Shown piece by piece: positions 1 to 8,273 of a DNA stretch of 64,000 nt. The notes under the pieces were generated by a model. It was not told where the DNA came from and made no database searches. It saw only the letters and a list, made by a program, of their open reading frames with translations. Position numbers and translations under genes: made by a program. Origin of the DNA: Methanolobus sp. GTDB lineage: Archaea; Halobacteriota; Methanosarcinia; Methanosarcinales; Methanosarcinaceae. The stretch covers positions 185,818 through 249,817 of the forward strand of contig NZ_JADQBZ010000007.1 in NCBI RefSeq assembly GCF_016278365.1, read 5' to 3'. How positions within the stretch are numbered: position 1 is the first letter of the stretch; the number at the start of each line of letters is the position of its first letter.

Positions 1-1
1 C

Positions 2-1336
2 ATGGCTTTTGTGGTATTTGGAAAGAGGACCCGTCGTATAGGATTGAAACTAGGTGCAGTCACGTTTCCCGAACTCCTTGGGAGAAGATACCAGTCCCGT
101 TTCATCCAGGGATTCTCCGGAATACTTATCGGTCTCTTCATGCCATTATATGCCGGAATAGTACTTATCGGAGGAGCAAGGTTTGTCGAAACCACCCTCA
201 ATATAAATTATGATGTCGCAGTCCTTATTCTTACAGTGATAGTTGCTGCCTACGTTATCACAGGAGGCATTATCGCAGTCATGTACACAGATGCATTGCA
301 GGGTGCTCTCATGTTCCTTGGAATGGCACTTCTTCTTACCCTTACGTATGTCAAACTGGGCGGTGTAGTTGAAGCCCATCAGGCACTAACCAATATGGCT
401 TACCTTGTACCCGAAAGCCTGCAGGCGGGAGGGCATCTTGGATGGACAGCCATGCCTGAGCTCGGGTCGCCCATCTGGTGGAACCTTGTATCAACATTGA
501 TCCTGGGCGTGGGAATCGGAGTGCTTGCCCAGCCACAGCTTGCTGTCAGGTTCATGACAGTGAAAGACGACAAGGCCCTGAACAGAGCAGTACTGGTCGG
601 AGGACCCTTTATACTTATGATGACAGGTGTGGCCTTCACTGTAGGGGCACTCTCTAATGTATATTTCTTCGATAAGCTTGGCGTAATATCTGTGGTAGCC
701 GCCGGGGGAAACACAGACCTTATAATACCTCAGTATATCAACAGCGCAATGCCCGATATTTTCGTTGTCCTGTTCATGCTGACTCTGCTGGCTGCAGCAA
801 TGTCAACGTTGAGCGCCCAGTTCCATACAATGGGAACTGCGATAGGACATGACTTCTACCGCGAGTTCCTGAAAAAGGGAGAACTTGGACAAACGATCAA
901 TATCACCAGAATGTCAATAGCAGTTACTATCCTTGTCAGCGTTGTACTCGCGTACATCCTGCCAATAAGTATTATAGCAACTGCTACAGCTGTTTTCTTT
1001 GGTCTTTGCGCGTCCTCCTTCCTGCCAATGTACACAGGCGCTCTCTTCTGGAAACGCATGACACGGAAAGGAGCGATAGCAAGCATGCTTGTAGGGGCTT
1101 TCACAAGCCTTTTCTGGCTTATATTCGTGCATGCAAAAGAGGCAAGTGCACTGGGTATAAGCAAGGCTCTCTTTGGTGTGGACACCATCCTGACAGGTAC
1201 CTGGACGATTATTGACCCGATAATAGTCGCCACACCCTTGGCTTTCCTGACAGCGGTCATCGTAAGCCTGATGACAGAACCTGATTCTCAGGAACATATT
1301 GACCGCTGTTTCATGACTTCAACAGTGAATAATTAA
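2..1336 (+). CDS. Sodium:solute symporter, 5'-truncated by window edge
   Basis: Polytopic membrane protein of the SSS (solute:sodium symporter) family; about 444 residues are visible and the N-terminus lies before the window. The ATG at position 2 is not the true start: it aligns with an internal leucine codon of the full copy at 1696-3282. The visible part has about ten hydrophobic segments, a conserved GGIIAVMYTDALQG stretch and an MSTLSAQFHTMGTAIGHDFYR region characteristic of the family. The substrate is unknown; family members carry amino acids, sugars, pantothenate or osmolytes. Bases 38-328 are identical, as far as I can read, to 1999-2289 in the downstream copy. A T-rich stretch after the stop could terminate transcription. 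Confidence 0.9.
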   Translation: MAFVVFGKRTRRIGLKLGAVTFPELLGRRYQSRFIQGFSGILIGLFMPLYAGIVLIGGARFVETTLNINYDVAVLILTVIVAAYVITGGIIAVMYTDALQGALMFLGMALLLTLTYVKLGGVVEAHQALTNMAYLVPESLQAGGHLGWTAMPELGSPIWWNLVSTLILGVGIGVLAQPQLAVRFMTVKDDKALNRAVLVGGPFILMMTGVAFTVGALSNVYFFDKLGVISVVAAGGNTDLIIPQYINSAMPDIFVVLFMLTLLAAAMSTLSAQFHTMGTAIGHDFYREFLKKGELGQTINITRMSIAVTILVSVVLAYILPISIIATATAVFFGLCASSFLPMYTGALFWKRMTRKGAIASMLVGAFTSLFWLIFVHAKEASALGISKALFGVDTILTGTWTIIDPIIVATPLAFLTAVIVSLMTEPDSQEHIDRCFMTSTVNN

Positions 1337-1573
1337 AAATATAATTTATTTTTATATGCCACTTCTGATCTGAAATCATTGAAGCCTTCTGGCCGGAAAC
1401 TGCCAGAGGTGATTTTCTAGCTAACCGACTTCATCATCTGTTTCTGCCAAGCGTTCCCGCAATAAAATTGAAAGGTGATTCCGGGATATTTTGGATAGGT
1501 TTAAATAGTGCTATGTGATAACATTTAACACGGTAACTATCATGATTTATTGTTAAATAGAAGGAGATGAAAA
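1337..1573 (+). promoter_or_regulatory. Spacer with promoter for the second symporter operon
   Basis: Contains no gene that I can support. A TATA-like TTTAAATA lies near 1500-1507, about 70 bases before the next ATG, and a strong ribosome binding site (AAGGAG) at 1561-1566 precedes the small gene at 1574. The start of the spacer is T/A-rich and probably ends transcription of the first symporter. Confidence 0.45.
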
Positions 1574-1696
1574 ATGCTTGGAATTGACGATCCTCAAATA
1601 TGGCTTGCTTATGTACTTTGTTTTTTAAGTGCCTTGGGTTGCATCATCTATGGTGCGCTGAAATGGAATGATGGCGAAGAAGAAGAGGGATGCTGA
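1574..1696 (+). CDS. Symporter small accessory protein (40 aa)
   Basis: A 40-residue protein with one predicted membrane helix (residues about 10-29, IWLAYVLCFLSALGCIIYGA) and an acidic tail NDGEEEEGC. It has its own strong ribosome binding site (AAGGAG, 8 bases before ATG). Its stop codon overlaps the start of the large symporter (TGATG), so the two are translationally coupled. Small single-helix partners encoded just before SSS symporters are a recognised arrangement in archaea and bacteria; this one probably assembles with the transporter. Too short for usual gene-length cut-offs. Confidence 0.8.
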   Translation: MLGIDDPQIWLAYVLCFLSALGCIIYGALKWNDGEEEEGC

Positions 1697-3282
1697 TGGC
1701 TGTCAGTACACCAGTGCTCAGTATTGTCGTGCTCATCTACCTGATGATCATTTTCTATCTGGGATGGCTTGGCTACAAAAAAACTCAACAGACAGAAGAC
1801 TATATGGTGGGTGGCAGGAAGATGCATCCTTATGTCCTGGCCATATCATACGGTGCCACTTTTATCAGCACATCTGCTATTGTCGGGTTTGGCGGAGCTG
1901 CAGGAGCTCTTGGTATGGGATTGCTCTGGCTTGCGGTAATGAACATCATTGTAGGGATTTTCCTGGCTTTTGTGATATTTGGAAAAAAGACCCGTCGCAT
2001 AGGATTGAAACTAGGTGCAGTCACGTTTCCCGAACTCCTTGGGAGAAGATACCAGTCCCGTTTCATCCAGGGATTCTCCGGAATACTTATCGGTCTCTTC
2101 ATGCCATTATATGCCGGAATAGTACTTATCGGAGGAGCAAGGTTTGTCGAAACCACCCTCAATATAAATTATGATGTCGCAGTCCTTATTCTTACAGTGA
2201 TAGTTGCTGCCTACGTTATCACAGGAGGCATTATCGCAGTCATGTACACAGATGCATTGCAGGGTGCTCTCATGTTCCTTGGAATGGCAGTACTGCTTGC
2301 TTTCACTTATATTAAACTGGGCGGTGTTGTGGAAGCTCATCAGGCACTAACCAATATGGCTTACCTTGTACCCGAAAGCCTGCAGGCAGGAGGGCATCTA
2401 GGATGGACAGCCATGCCTGAATTCGGATCGCCCATCTGGTGGAACCTTGTATCGACACTTGTGCTTGGTGTAGGTATTGGAGTGCTTGCCCAGCCACAGC
2501 TTGCTGTCAGGTTCATGACAGTAAACAGTGACAAAGCCCTGAACAGGGCAGTACTGGTCGGAGGACCCTTTATACTTATGATGACAGGTGTGGCCTTCAC
2601 GGTAGGGGCACTCTCCAATGTGTATTTCTTCAATAATCTGGATGTCATATCTATAGTGGCTGCCGGGGGAAACACAGACCTCATAATACCCCAGTATATC
2701 AACAGCGCAATGCCTGATGTTTTTGTTATCCTGTTCATGCTGACTCTGCTGGCTGCAGCAATGTCCACGATGAGTTCACAGTTCCATACAATGGGAACTG
2801 CTATAGGTCATGATTTTTACAGGGAGTATGTCAAGAAAGGGGAACTGGGACAAGCCATCAACGTCACCAAAATAGCAATACCGGTTACGATCCTGGTCAG
2901 CGTTGTGCTCGCGTACATCCTGCCGATAAGCATTATAGCAACTGCCACAGCTATTTTCTTTGGTCTTTGCGCAGCCTCTTTCCTGCCTATGTACACAGGC
3001 GCCCTCTTCTGGAAACGCATGACCAGAGAAGGAGCGATAGCAAGCATGCTGGTGGGAGCTTTCAGCAGCCTTTTCTGGCTTTTGTTCGTACATGCAAAAG
3101 AGGCTGTGCCCTTTGGTCTCAGCCAGGCTATCTTTGGAAAAGCGACACTCCTGAGCGGAACATGGACAGTCGTTGACCCGATAATAATTGCTACGCCTCT
3201 GGCTTTCCTGACAGCTATTATTGTAAGCCTGCTCACAAAACCAGTTTCTCAGGAACATCTGGAAAAATGCTTTGGTAAATAA
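1696..3282 (+). CDS. Sodium:solute symporter (SSS family)
   Basis: Complete SSS-family transporter of 528 residues with about 13 membrane helices, driven by the sodium gradient; substrate not predictable from sequence. I place the start at 1696 rather than the in-frame ATG at 1690, because GAGGGA at 1685-1690 is then spaced correctly and the ATG overlaps the stop of the small accessory gene. The first helix (VLIYLMIIFYLGWLGY) and the following DYMVGGRKMHPY motif are typical SSS N-terminal features. Near-identity with the gene ending at 1336 is patchy: a long identical tract flanked by diverged sequence suggests gene conversion after duplication. A hairpin terminator follows. Confidence 0.93.
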   Translation: MAVSTPVLSIVVLIYLMIIFYLGWLGYKKTQQTEDYMVGGRKMHPYVLAISYGATFISTSAIVGFGGAAGALGMGLLWLAVMNIIVGIFLAFVIFGKKTRRIGLKLGAVTFPELLGRRYQSRFIQGFSGILIGLFMPLYAGIVLIGGARFVETTLNINYDVAVLILTVIVAAYVITGGIIAVMYTDALQGALMFLGMAVLLAFTYIKLGGVVEAHQALTNMAYLVPESLQAGGHLGWTAMPEFGSPIWWNLVSTLVLGVGIGVLAQPQLAVRFMTVNSDKALNRAVLVGGPFILMMTGVAFTVGALSNVYFFNNLDVISIVAAGGNTDLIIPQYINSAMPDVFVILFMLTLLAAAMSTMSSQFHTMGTAIGHDFYREYVKKGELGQAINVTKIAIPVTILVSVVLAYILPISIIATATAIFFGLCAASFLPMYTGALFWKRMTREGAIASMLVGAFSSLFWLLFVHAKEAVPFGLSQAIFGKATLLSGTWTVVDPIIIATPLAFLTAIIVSLLTKPVSQEHLEKCFGK

Positions 3283-3323
3283 GGAAAAGATAAAGATCAG
3301 GAGCTCCGATGCAGCCGAAAAAG

Positions 3324-3356
3324 GTGGACAGCTAGTAATGTCCACATTTCTTTTTT
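3324..3356 (+). terminator. Hairpin terminator after symporter
   Basis: Perfect 7-bp stem GTGGACA/TGTCCAC (3324-3330 and 3339-3345) with an 8-base loop, followed by ATTTCTTTTTT. It lies 41 bases past the symporter stop. Confidence 0.6.
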
Positions 3357-3497
3357 AGAATGACTGTCATTTGTAAATGTCCTGAAGTTCATTTCTAAGT
3401 TTTCTGAAGTTTCTGCACGAGGTTAAAAATGCTTTTCAGCATATTCTGCATGTTTGCTTTTTCCAAATAGCATTCAGGAACAGCGAATGATCAGAGA

Positions 3498-3565
3498 AAG
3501 GCAAAAGTCGTATGACGAGAACTAGAGGGGATATATATTTTATAACTATAATCGACTTTTGCCTT
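3498..3565. repeat. 13-bp perfect inverted repeat in a 360-bp spacer
   Basis: The spacer 3283-3642 holds no gene. Apart from the terminator, it contains a perfect inverted repeat: AAGGCAAAAGTCG at 3498-3510 and its complement at 3553-3565, separated by 42 A/T-rich bases that include a GGGGATATATATTTTATAAC segment. It could be a structured RNA, a protein-binding site or the remains of a small mobile element. No target duplication is visible. Confidence 0.5.
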
Positions 3566-3642
3566 AACACTCTTCGACATACAGAAATATAAACCTAACC
3601 ATAGGAGAAGTAAAAATACAGTTAAGGTAAGCATATCTTGGC

Positions 3643-4335
3643 TTATAGTTCAATAGAGTCATTTACCTTGAGAATGATGACGTTGATACCTGATGCCTTT
3701 TTTACATAAGATGTAAAAATAGATGGATCCTGCGAAATGCGATCATATGTATTATAATGCATAGGTATTGCAACTTTCGGGCGCAACATACTCACAGCGA
3801 GGGCTGCATCATAAGCATCCATTGTATATCGTCCTCCGATAGGTACTATTGCAACATCGGGTTTATACAGGTCCCCTATCATCTGCATGTCCCTGAATAA
3901 GCCTGTGTCGCCAGCATGATAAATACAGACATCTCCCACACGAATGATGAAACCTGCAGCCTTTCCGCCATCAAAGGAGTGTCCGGCTTCATCTATAGAG
4001 GATGAATGACAGGCATCGGTCATTGTAAGTGCAATATCCCCCAGTGTTATAGAGCCACCGATGTTCATTCCTTCTGTCAGGACATTCCTGGACCGGAGGT
4101 ACTGTGAGAGTTCATGAATACAGGCCACCCTGCATCCGGTCCGTCGCGCTATCCTGACAGTATCACCCAGATGGTCAAAATGTCCGTGTGTGACTGCGAT
4201 GAAGTCTGGCTCCACTTGTGTGGAGCGGACAGTTGCTGCAGGATTGTTATCAAGAAAAGGATCTATCAGCAACCTGTCTTTTGAGAGCACTTCAAAACAC
4301 GAGTGACCAAGCCATGTCAGTCTGACATTATTCAT
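3643..4335 (-). CDS. MBL-fold metal-dependent hydrolase (UPF0173 family)
   Basis: A 230-residue metallo-beta-lactamase-fold protein. It begins MNNVRLTWLGHSCFEV, the classic start of the UPF0173/UlaG-like group. The metal ligand motif THGHFDHLGD (residues about 49-58) is intact, and further candidate ligands appear in YHAGDTGLF (about 138-146) and PMHYNTYD (near 191). The natural substrate of this archaeal group is unknown; related proteins hydrolyse phosphoester or lactone bonds. It is divergent from the DUF2117 gene, with an 83-base A/T-rich shared promoter between them. Cytoplasmic, with no signal peptide. Confidence 0.88.
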   Translation of the reverse strand: MNNVRLTWLGHSCFEVLSKDRLLIDPFLDNNPAATVRSTQVEPDFIAVTHGHFDHLGDTVRIARRTGCRVACIHELSQYLRSRNVLTEGMNIGGSITLGDIALTMTDACHSSSIDEAGHSFDGGKAAGFIIRVGDVCIYHAGDTGLFRDMQMIGDLYKPDVAIVPIGGRYTMDAYDAALAVSMLRPKVAIPMHYNTYDRISQDPSIFTSYVKKASGINVIILKVNDSIEL

Positions 4336-4418
4336 GATCAGATTGTAGTTTTTATCCGACTAATAATTTGTCATAGAAGAATAGTTATATCCATATAACA
4401 AAATACATAAACAGACCT

Positions 4419-5597
4419 ATGAAAAGCAATATGGAGATAGGCATAGTCATCCATGGCCCGGATATCATTGATTCGGGAATGGCGCTGAAGATAATAAAAA
4501 CACTTGAAGGGTTCGGGAATACCAGCTCAATCATGGCAGGCACTATAGGTAAGACTGCCGTACTTGATGCTCATCTTGAGGAACTGATAGATATACAGGC
4601 ATCTCTCAGGCCAAGCGCATGCATTGATAATTTCTTCATGACAAAAGATGTCGTTTTTCTGTTGAACCATGGTAAGACCATTGATAATGGACGCTTTTTT
4701 GCTAGCCTTGTAGTATGGAATCTTGAAAACCGAGATATAAAGCCACTTATCCAGATTGAGCGGCCTTCATGTGATGACGGGGAAGTGATACCGTGGAATG
4801 AGTCTTCAATTAACCTTGCCACAGAACTTGCTCAGGTGCTGGGGATTGGTTTGTCGGCAGTCCCGGAAGTGATTAAACCCATAAGCATTGAGGATCACGG
4901 GCACCGGATAGTGAGAAAAGTGTTCGGAGTACATCCCGGAGAGAATATACTCATTAATGGCATAGTGGTCGCCTATGCGCTCACCGGAGATGTCAGCGTT
5001 ATCACAGAGAACGGTTTTATCACCGGGATAACAGGAGCCAGAATAAAGGAGCATGGCCTTGAGAAACTTCACAGATATGAGCAAAGAGCGCCTATTGACA
5101 TCACGAAGTGCTGGATAAAAAGCGGCCCTCTGCGAGGCAACAACTTCTCAGCACGCCTGTATAAGGAAAAAAAGACAAGTGTTTTTACATCTGAAAGTAT
5201 GCCCTTAAAAGAATTCATGAACCCTTCGGGCAGCATCAGGGCGGTCATTATTGACCATGAGGCAGAAAAGTCTTTTGAGCTGGCAGCTGGCGCGCAGGTA
5301 GCGGTCACTATAGGTGATGATACCACCGAGATTGCGGGGGATATACTCTACAGGCTTGGAGTACCCATCATAGGAATCACTGACGGGGATAGTGACGGCT
5401 TTGCACACAGGAAACACATATTTCCGGGATCTTTGGTGCTCAGGCTCCGGGCCGGATACGATGATATTGTCGGGAAAAAGATACAAGCCGAGATATTTGG
5501 TGGCAACAAAGATGCTTATTTCAACTCCTTAACGGAGTTGAAGAATAAAATTACATCTTTATCTAAAAACTGCGTGAATTTTACTCGAAATTATTAG
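4419..5597 (+). CDS. DUF2117 domain protein
   Basis: A 392-residue soluble protein that I recognise as a DUF2117 protein, a family found mainly in methanogens. The N-terminus (EIGIVIHGPDIIDSGMALKIIKTLEG, residues about 6-31) and the C-terminal GDDTTEIAGDILYRLGVPIIGITDGDSD region look like nucleotide-binding alpha/beta folds, but no P-loop is present. Function is unknown. The ATG at 4431 (MEIGIV) is an alternative start. It ends with TAG about 100 bases before an HTH gene. Confidence 0.75.
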   Translation: MKSNMEIGIVIHGPDIIDSGMALKIIKTLEGFGNTSSIMAGTIGKTAVLDAHLEELIDIQASLRPSACIDNFFMTKDVVFLLNHGKTIDNGRFFASLVVWNLENRDIKPLIQIERPSCDDGEVIPWNESSINLATELAQVLGIGLSAVPEVIKPISIEDHGHRIVRKVFGVHPGENILINGIVVAYALTGDVSVITENGFITGITGARIKEHGLEKLHRYEQRAPIDITKCWIKSGPLRGNNFSARLYKEKKTSVFTSESMPLKEFMNPSGSIRAVIIDHEAEKSFELAAGAQVAVTIGDDTTEIAGDILYRLGVPIIGITDGDSDGFAHRKHIFPGSLVLRLRAGYDDIVGKKIQAEIFGGNKDAYFNSLTELKNKITSLSKNCVNFTRNY

Positions 5598-5606
5598 TTT
5601 TTCAGG

Positions 5607-5641
5607 ACTTTAAATATAACCATATATAACTTTAAATATAA
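5607..5641 (+). promoter_or_regulatory. Direct repeat at regulator promoter
   Basis: ACTTTAAATATAA occurs at 5607-5619 and again at 5629-5641, a 22-bp period or about two helical turns. The second copy, 57 bases before the HTH gene start, could also serve as TATA box. The arrangement would suit autoregulation by the downstream HTH protein. Confidence 0.4.
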
Positions 5642-5697
5642 TAATTGCATACTATGTAGTAGAGCTCCTAGTGAGCACAATTAAATAAGGGGTTATT

Positions 5698-6078
5698 ATG
5701 AAAGAATATGAAGTAAAAATACTGGATGACACAGACTACCGATTCATTGACGCATTGAAAAGTCTGGGAATGTCTAGGAACGTCGCCACAACGCTTACTT
5801 ATCTCTCCAATGTGCAGGAAGCATCCTCACAGGAAATAGAGATGAGCACCGGACTAAGACAGCCGGAAGTAAGTGTTGCCATGAGGCAGATGCGCGAAAG
5901 AAGCTGGATAGATATCCACAACAAAAAAGCTATTGGAAAGGGCAGACCTACAAAGATCTACAAGCTTTCCGCTCCTGTTGAAGATATAATCAAGCATTAT
6001 GAGCGCAAGATAATAGAAGACACAAGAACAACGATGGATGCTATTACCAAACTCAAGAACATCACACGTAAAATGTGA
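5698..6078 (+). CDS. Winged-helix transcriptional regulator
   Basis: A 126-residue DNA-binding protein. Residues about 20-95 form a winged helix: helices in SRNVATTLTYLSNVQEASSQEIEMSTGL, a recognition helix RQPEVSVAMRQMRERSW, then a wing with GKGRPTKIYKL. This GRP-K-Y wing is common in archaeal TrmB/ArsR-like regulators. The C-terminal helix (residues 95-126) may dimerise. A GGGG ribosome binding site lies at 5688-5691. The gene is preceded by a 13-bp direct repeat that may be its own operator. Its target genes are unknown. Confidence 0.8.
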   Translation: MKEYEVKILDDTDYRFIDALKSLGMSRNVATTLTYLSNVQEASSQEIEMSTGLRQPEVSVAMRQMRERSWIDIHNKKAIGKGRPTKIYKLSAPVEDIIKHYERKIIEDTRTTMDAITKLKNITRKM

Positions 6079-6278
6079 TGCATGTTAGTTTTACGGTTAG
6101 TTTATCTATCGAAAGGTGGAGTCCCCTTTCCTGACAGCTGCGGGCCGGCAGGCAGGGGATGAAAACCACGTGTGTCATGAAACAAAATATCTCAATCCTT
6201 TTTTTCAGAGTACAACCTGTTCTCGAACAGGATTACAGTTAACTCACTCTTCCCTGCTTTCAGAATCATTGCCAGAGT

Positions 6279-6491
6279 TCATCCCTGTGATGCAATGCAT
6301 ATGATCGTTAAGCTGCCGGACATAGCCATCCCATCTATCGGAACGGCTTGTCCGTCTTTTAAAATGAGGACGGTCTCTTGATTGAGACCGATTGTTTCAA
6401 GAATCTTTTCATAAGTGGTTCCTTGCGAAACCTCTAATTCCGTATTCGAAATATCGCTGTTCAACACTTCAATGTGCATTTGTATGTTCAA
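6279..6491 (-). CDS. Ubiquitin-like MoaD/ThiS-fold small protein (SAMP2-like)
   Basis: About 70 residues with the beta-grasp pattern of archaeal small modifier/sulfur-carrier proteins: GTTYEKILETIGLNQETVLILKDGQAVPID and a C-terminal strand ending SLTIICIASQG. Family members normally end in GG, which is adenylated for protein conjugation or sulfur transfer; here the last two residues are QG. The first possible start is TTG at 6491, overlapping the stop of the upstream 41-residue gene; ATG at 6479 is an alternative. A GGTGGTGA site lies upstream of the TTG. Whether it still works as a modifier is open. Confidence 0.65.
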   Translation of the reverse strand: MNIQMHIEVLNSDISNTELEVSQGTTYEKILETIGLNQETVLILKDGQAVPIDGMAMSGSLTIICIASQG

Positions 6492-6613
6492 TCTGTTATT
6501 TCACCACCTTCTTTTACAAGGTCGTTGAGGTTTTCCTGAAGCAGTTTTTCATCGAGTTCTTCGTGTTTCTTTTCACCCTTACGTTCATAACCTCTTTTCT
6601 GGAACTTTGACAT
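6488..6613 (-). CDS. Small charged protein (41 aa), partner of ubiquitin-like gene
   Basis: A 41-residue, highly charged and probably helical protein beginning MSKFQKRGYERKGEKKHEEL. It has a near-perfect ribosome binding site (GAGGTG, seven bases before ATG), which is good support for a real gene despite the length. Its stop codon overlaps the TTG start of the ubiquitin-like gene, so the two are coupled. I recognise no family. It could be a substrate, chaperone or regulator of its neighbour, but this is inference only. Confidence 0.6.
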   Translation of the reverse strand: MSKFQKRGYERKGEKKHEELDEKLLQENLNDLVKEGGEITD

Positions 6614-6832
6614 ACTAAAGCACCTCGGTTAACATCTGTTGCTATAGGTTTTAATCTTTTCGGGCTCTGAGCCGAAAAAGAATATACTTGCAAGAGAAAC
6701 TGGAAAAAAAAGGAAAAAAATCTAAAACAAAGTTAATCGTGCATTTGAAAATTAATTTGGACCATTATATTAATACGTGATAATATCAATATTACTAAGC
6801 GAGAAGTTCACTGAAACCGCGGCCCAAACAAT

Positions 6833-7510
6833 ATGAGCAAAAATAAATCGATTCAGGTATCAACTGATTTTCTGAAGCTGCTTGAAGGGAAGTGTTCACT
6901 TTTCTTCCACGAGGGTTCCAAGCAGACAGAGCCGTTGGCAGATATGATTACCAGCCTTGGTTTTTTTTCCAGCTTGCCTGTCATCTGTCTGCATTGGGGT
7001 AAAGCGCCCGAACATATGGCCAGGAATCTCCATGCAGACTTTTTACTCCTCCCTATTTCAAGGAACTTCACGAGTACTTTGATCGGACTGGGAAAACTGC
7101 TCGCTGATAAACAGCACATAATACTTATCCAGAATTTCGATGATATGGCATCCTCAGTAGACAGGAAACCTTTTCTCAAGTTCCTTGAGGCGCTTCTTAA
7201 TAAGTGCATTGAAAAACGTTCAACCCTGCTGGCTACTTCCGGGACACGACTTAAGGATCTTGGATATGAAGCAAATATAAACGGCATTTTTAATAATATT
7301 TTCAGAGTTAATATCAGCAACATACAAAAAGTAGGATTGGACGGGCAGCCAAAGAACTGTTACAATCTTTATGGCGAAGAACTGGCCACTACACAGGTTG
7401 TGGATGTTGATATGGAAAAGATAAGAGAGATATTCAGGCTTACGCCTGAAGAACAAAATGAACTGGATGCTATTGCAAATAAGCAGATAAGAGACCTTAA
7501 TATCACCTGA
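6833..7510 (+). CDS. Uncharacterised protein with degenerate RecA-like fold
   Basis: A 225-residue soluble protein. The pattern of hydrophobic strands (LPVICLHWG, HIILIQNFDDMA, STLLATSG) resembles RecA/KaiC-type or DUF835-like domains with a Walker-B-like strand, but there is no Walker A P-loop, so ATP hydrolysis is unlikely. The C-terminus (TPEEQNELDAIANKQIRDLNIT) is helical. It is convergent with the ParA/MinD gene and close to KaiC-like and HTH genes, so it may act in the same signalling group. The family assignment is tentative. Confidence 0.6.
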   Translation: MSKNKSIQVSTDFLKLLEGKCSLFFHEGSKQTEPLADMITSLGFFSSLPVICLHWGKAPEHMARNLHADFLLLPISRNFTSTLIGLGKLLADKQHIILIQNFDDMASSVDRKPFLKFLEALLNKCIEKRSTLLATSGTRLKDLGYEANINGIFNNIFRVNISNIQKVGLDGQPKNCYNLYGEELATTQVVDVDMEKIREIFRLTPEEQNELDAIANKQIRDLNIT

Positions 7511-7545
7511 CATAAAGTCTCATTATCTAATGATTAAGCAAAATC

Positions 7546-8268
7546 TCAGACCAATCTCTCTGCAATTTCTTTTAATTGCAAGCAGTAGTCACAATCCGGT
7601 TCATCTTCCATCACAAGTTTGCGCGACCAGGCACGTGCTACCGAATTATCAAAACTGATTGAGCCCATGAGCCTGGTACCAAGCTTTTTACTGAATTCCT
7701 TTACAACTTCATCGATCTCCTTGCGCTTATCAGAGGGAGTACGGTTAAAAAGCAGATATGCCCGGGTTCCCAGCTTGTCCGCCATACTGGAAAGAAGATA
7801 AGTTCCCCTTATATCCTGTACGTCGATGGTTGAGATGATAGTCGCCCTGTCAGCAATATTCATAGCAAGCAAACTGGACCTGTTAATACCCGGACTGCAA
7901 TCGAACAGGAAATGATCAATGGAAAAGTCCTTATGGATGGTGTTTACAAGCTCAAGCATTTTTTCTCTGCCTTCTCCGGGAGTATCGAACATTGTGATAA
8001 TATCTTCCTCACACGCCTTTGAAGGCACTATGTAAAGTTCATTGCTGCCATGCCTGTAAACCACATCAGATGGCCTGCACTGCCCCTGCAGGAAATCAAT
8101 AAGTGTCAACTCATACTTGATGTCGAAAAGGGAATGGATGCCAGGGCCATTAACATCTGTATCGATAATGCATACCCTCTCCCCCCGCATCGATAGCAGC
8201 ACGCCGAGGTTCCCAACAAATGTTGTTTTACCCGTTCCACCTTTATATGAATGAAAACTTAGCAGCAC
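7546..8268 (-). CDS. ParA/MinD-family ATPase
   Basis: A 240-residue P-loop ATPase of the SIMIBI class. The deviant Walker A motif KGGTGKTT lies at residues about 9-16, the switch I region has DTDVNGPGIHSLF (about 38-50), and HFLFDCSPGINRS (about 139-151) is the Walker B/switch II region. Such proteins form ATP-dependent dimers that position cellular structures. It starts with GTG just after the stop of the upstream HTH gene, with GGGGTGAG as ribosome binding site, so the two form an operon. There is no parB-like gene nearby, so a role in placing a polar structure such as the archaellum or a receptor array is possible but unproven. Confidence 0.85.
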   Translation of the reverse strand: MLLSFHSYKGGTGKTTFVGNLGVLLSMRGERVCIIDTDVNGPGIHSLFDIKYELTLIDFLQGQCRPSDVVYRHGSNELYIVPSKACEEDIITMFDTPGEGREKMLELVNTIHKDFSIDHFLFDCSPGINRSSLLAMNIADRATIISTIDVQDIRGTYLLSSMADKLGTRAYLLFNRTPSDKRKEIDEVVKEFSKKLGTRLMGSISFDNSVARAWSRKLVMEDEPDCDYCLQLKEIAERLV

Positions 8269-8273
8269 TTATC

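Noticed and set aside
2..4. ATG at position 2 as a true gene start
   Set aside because: It aligns with an internal leucine codon of the full-length symporter copy; the gene is cut by the window edge.
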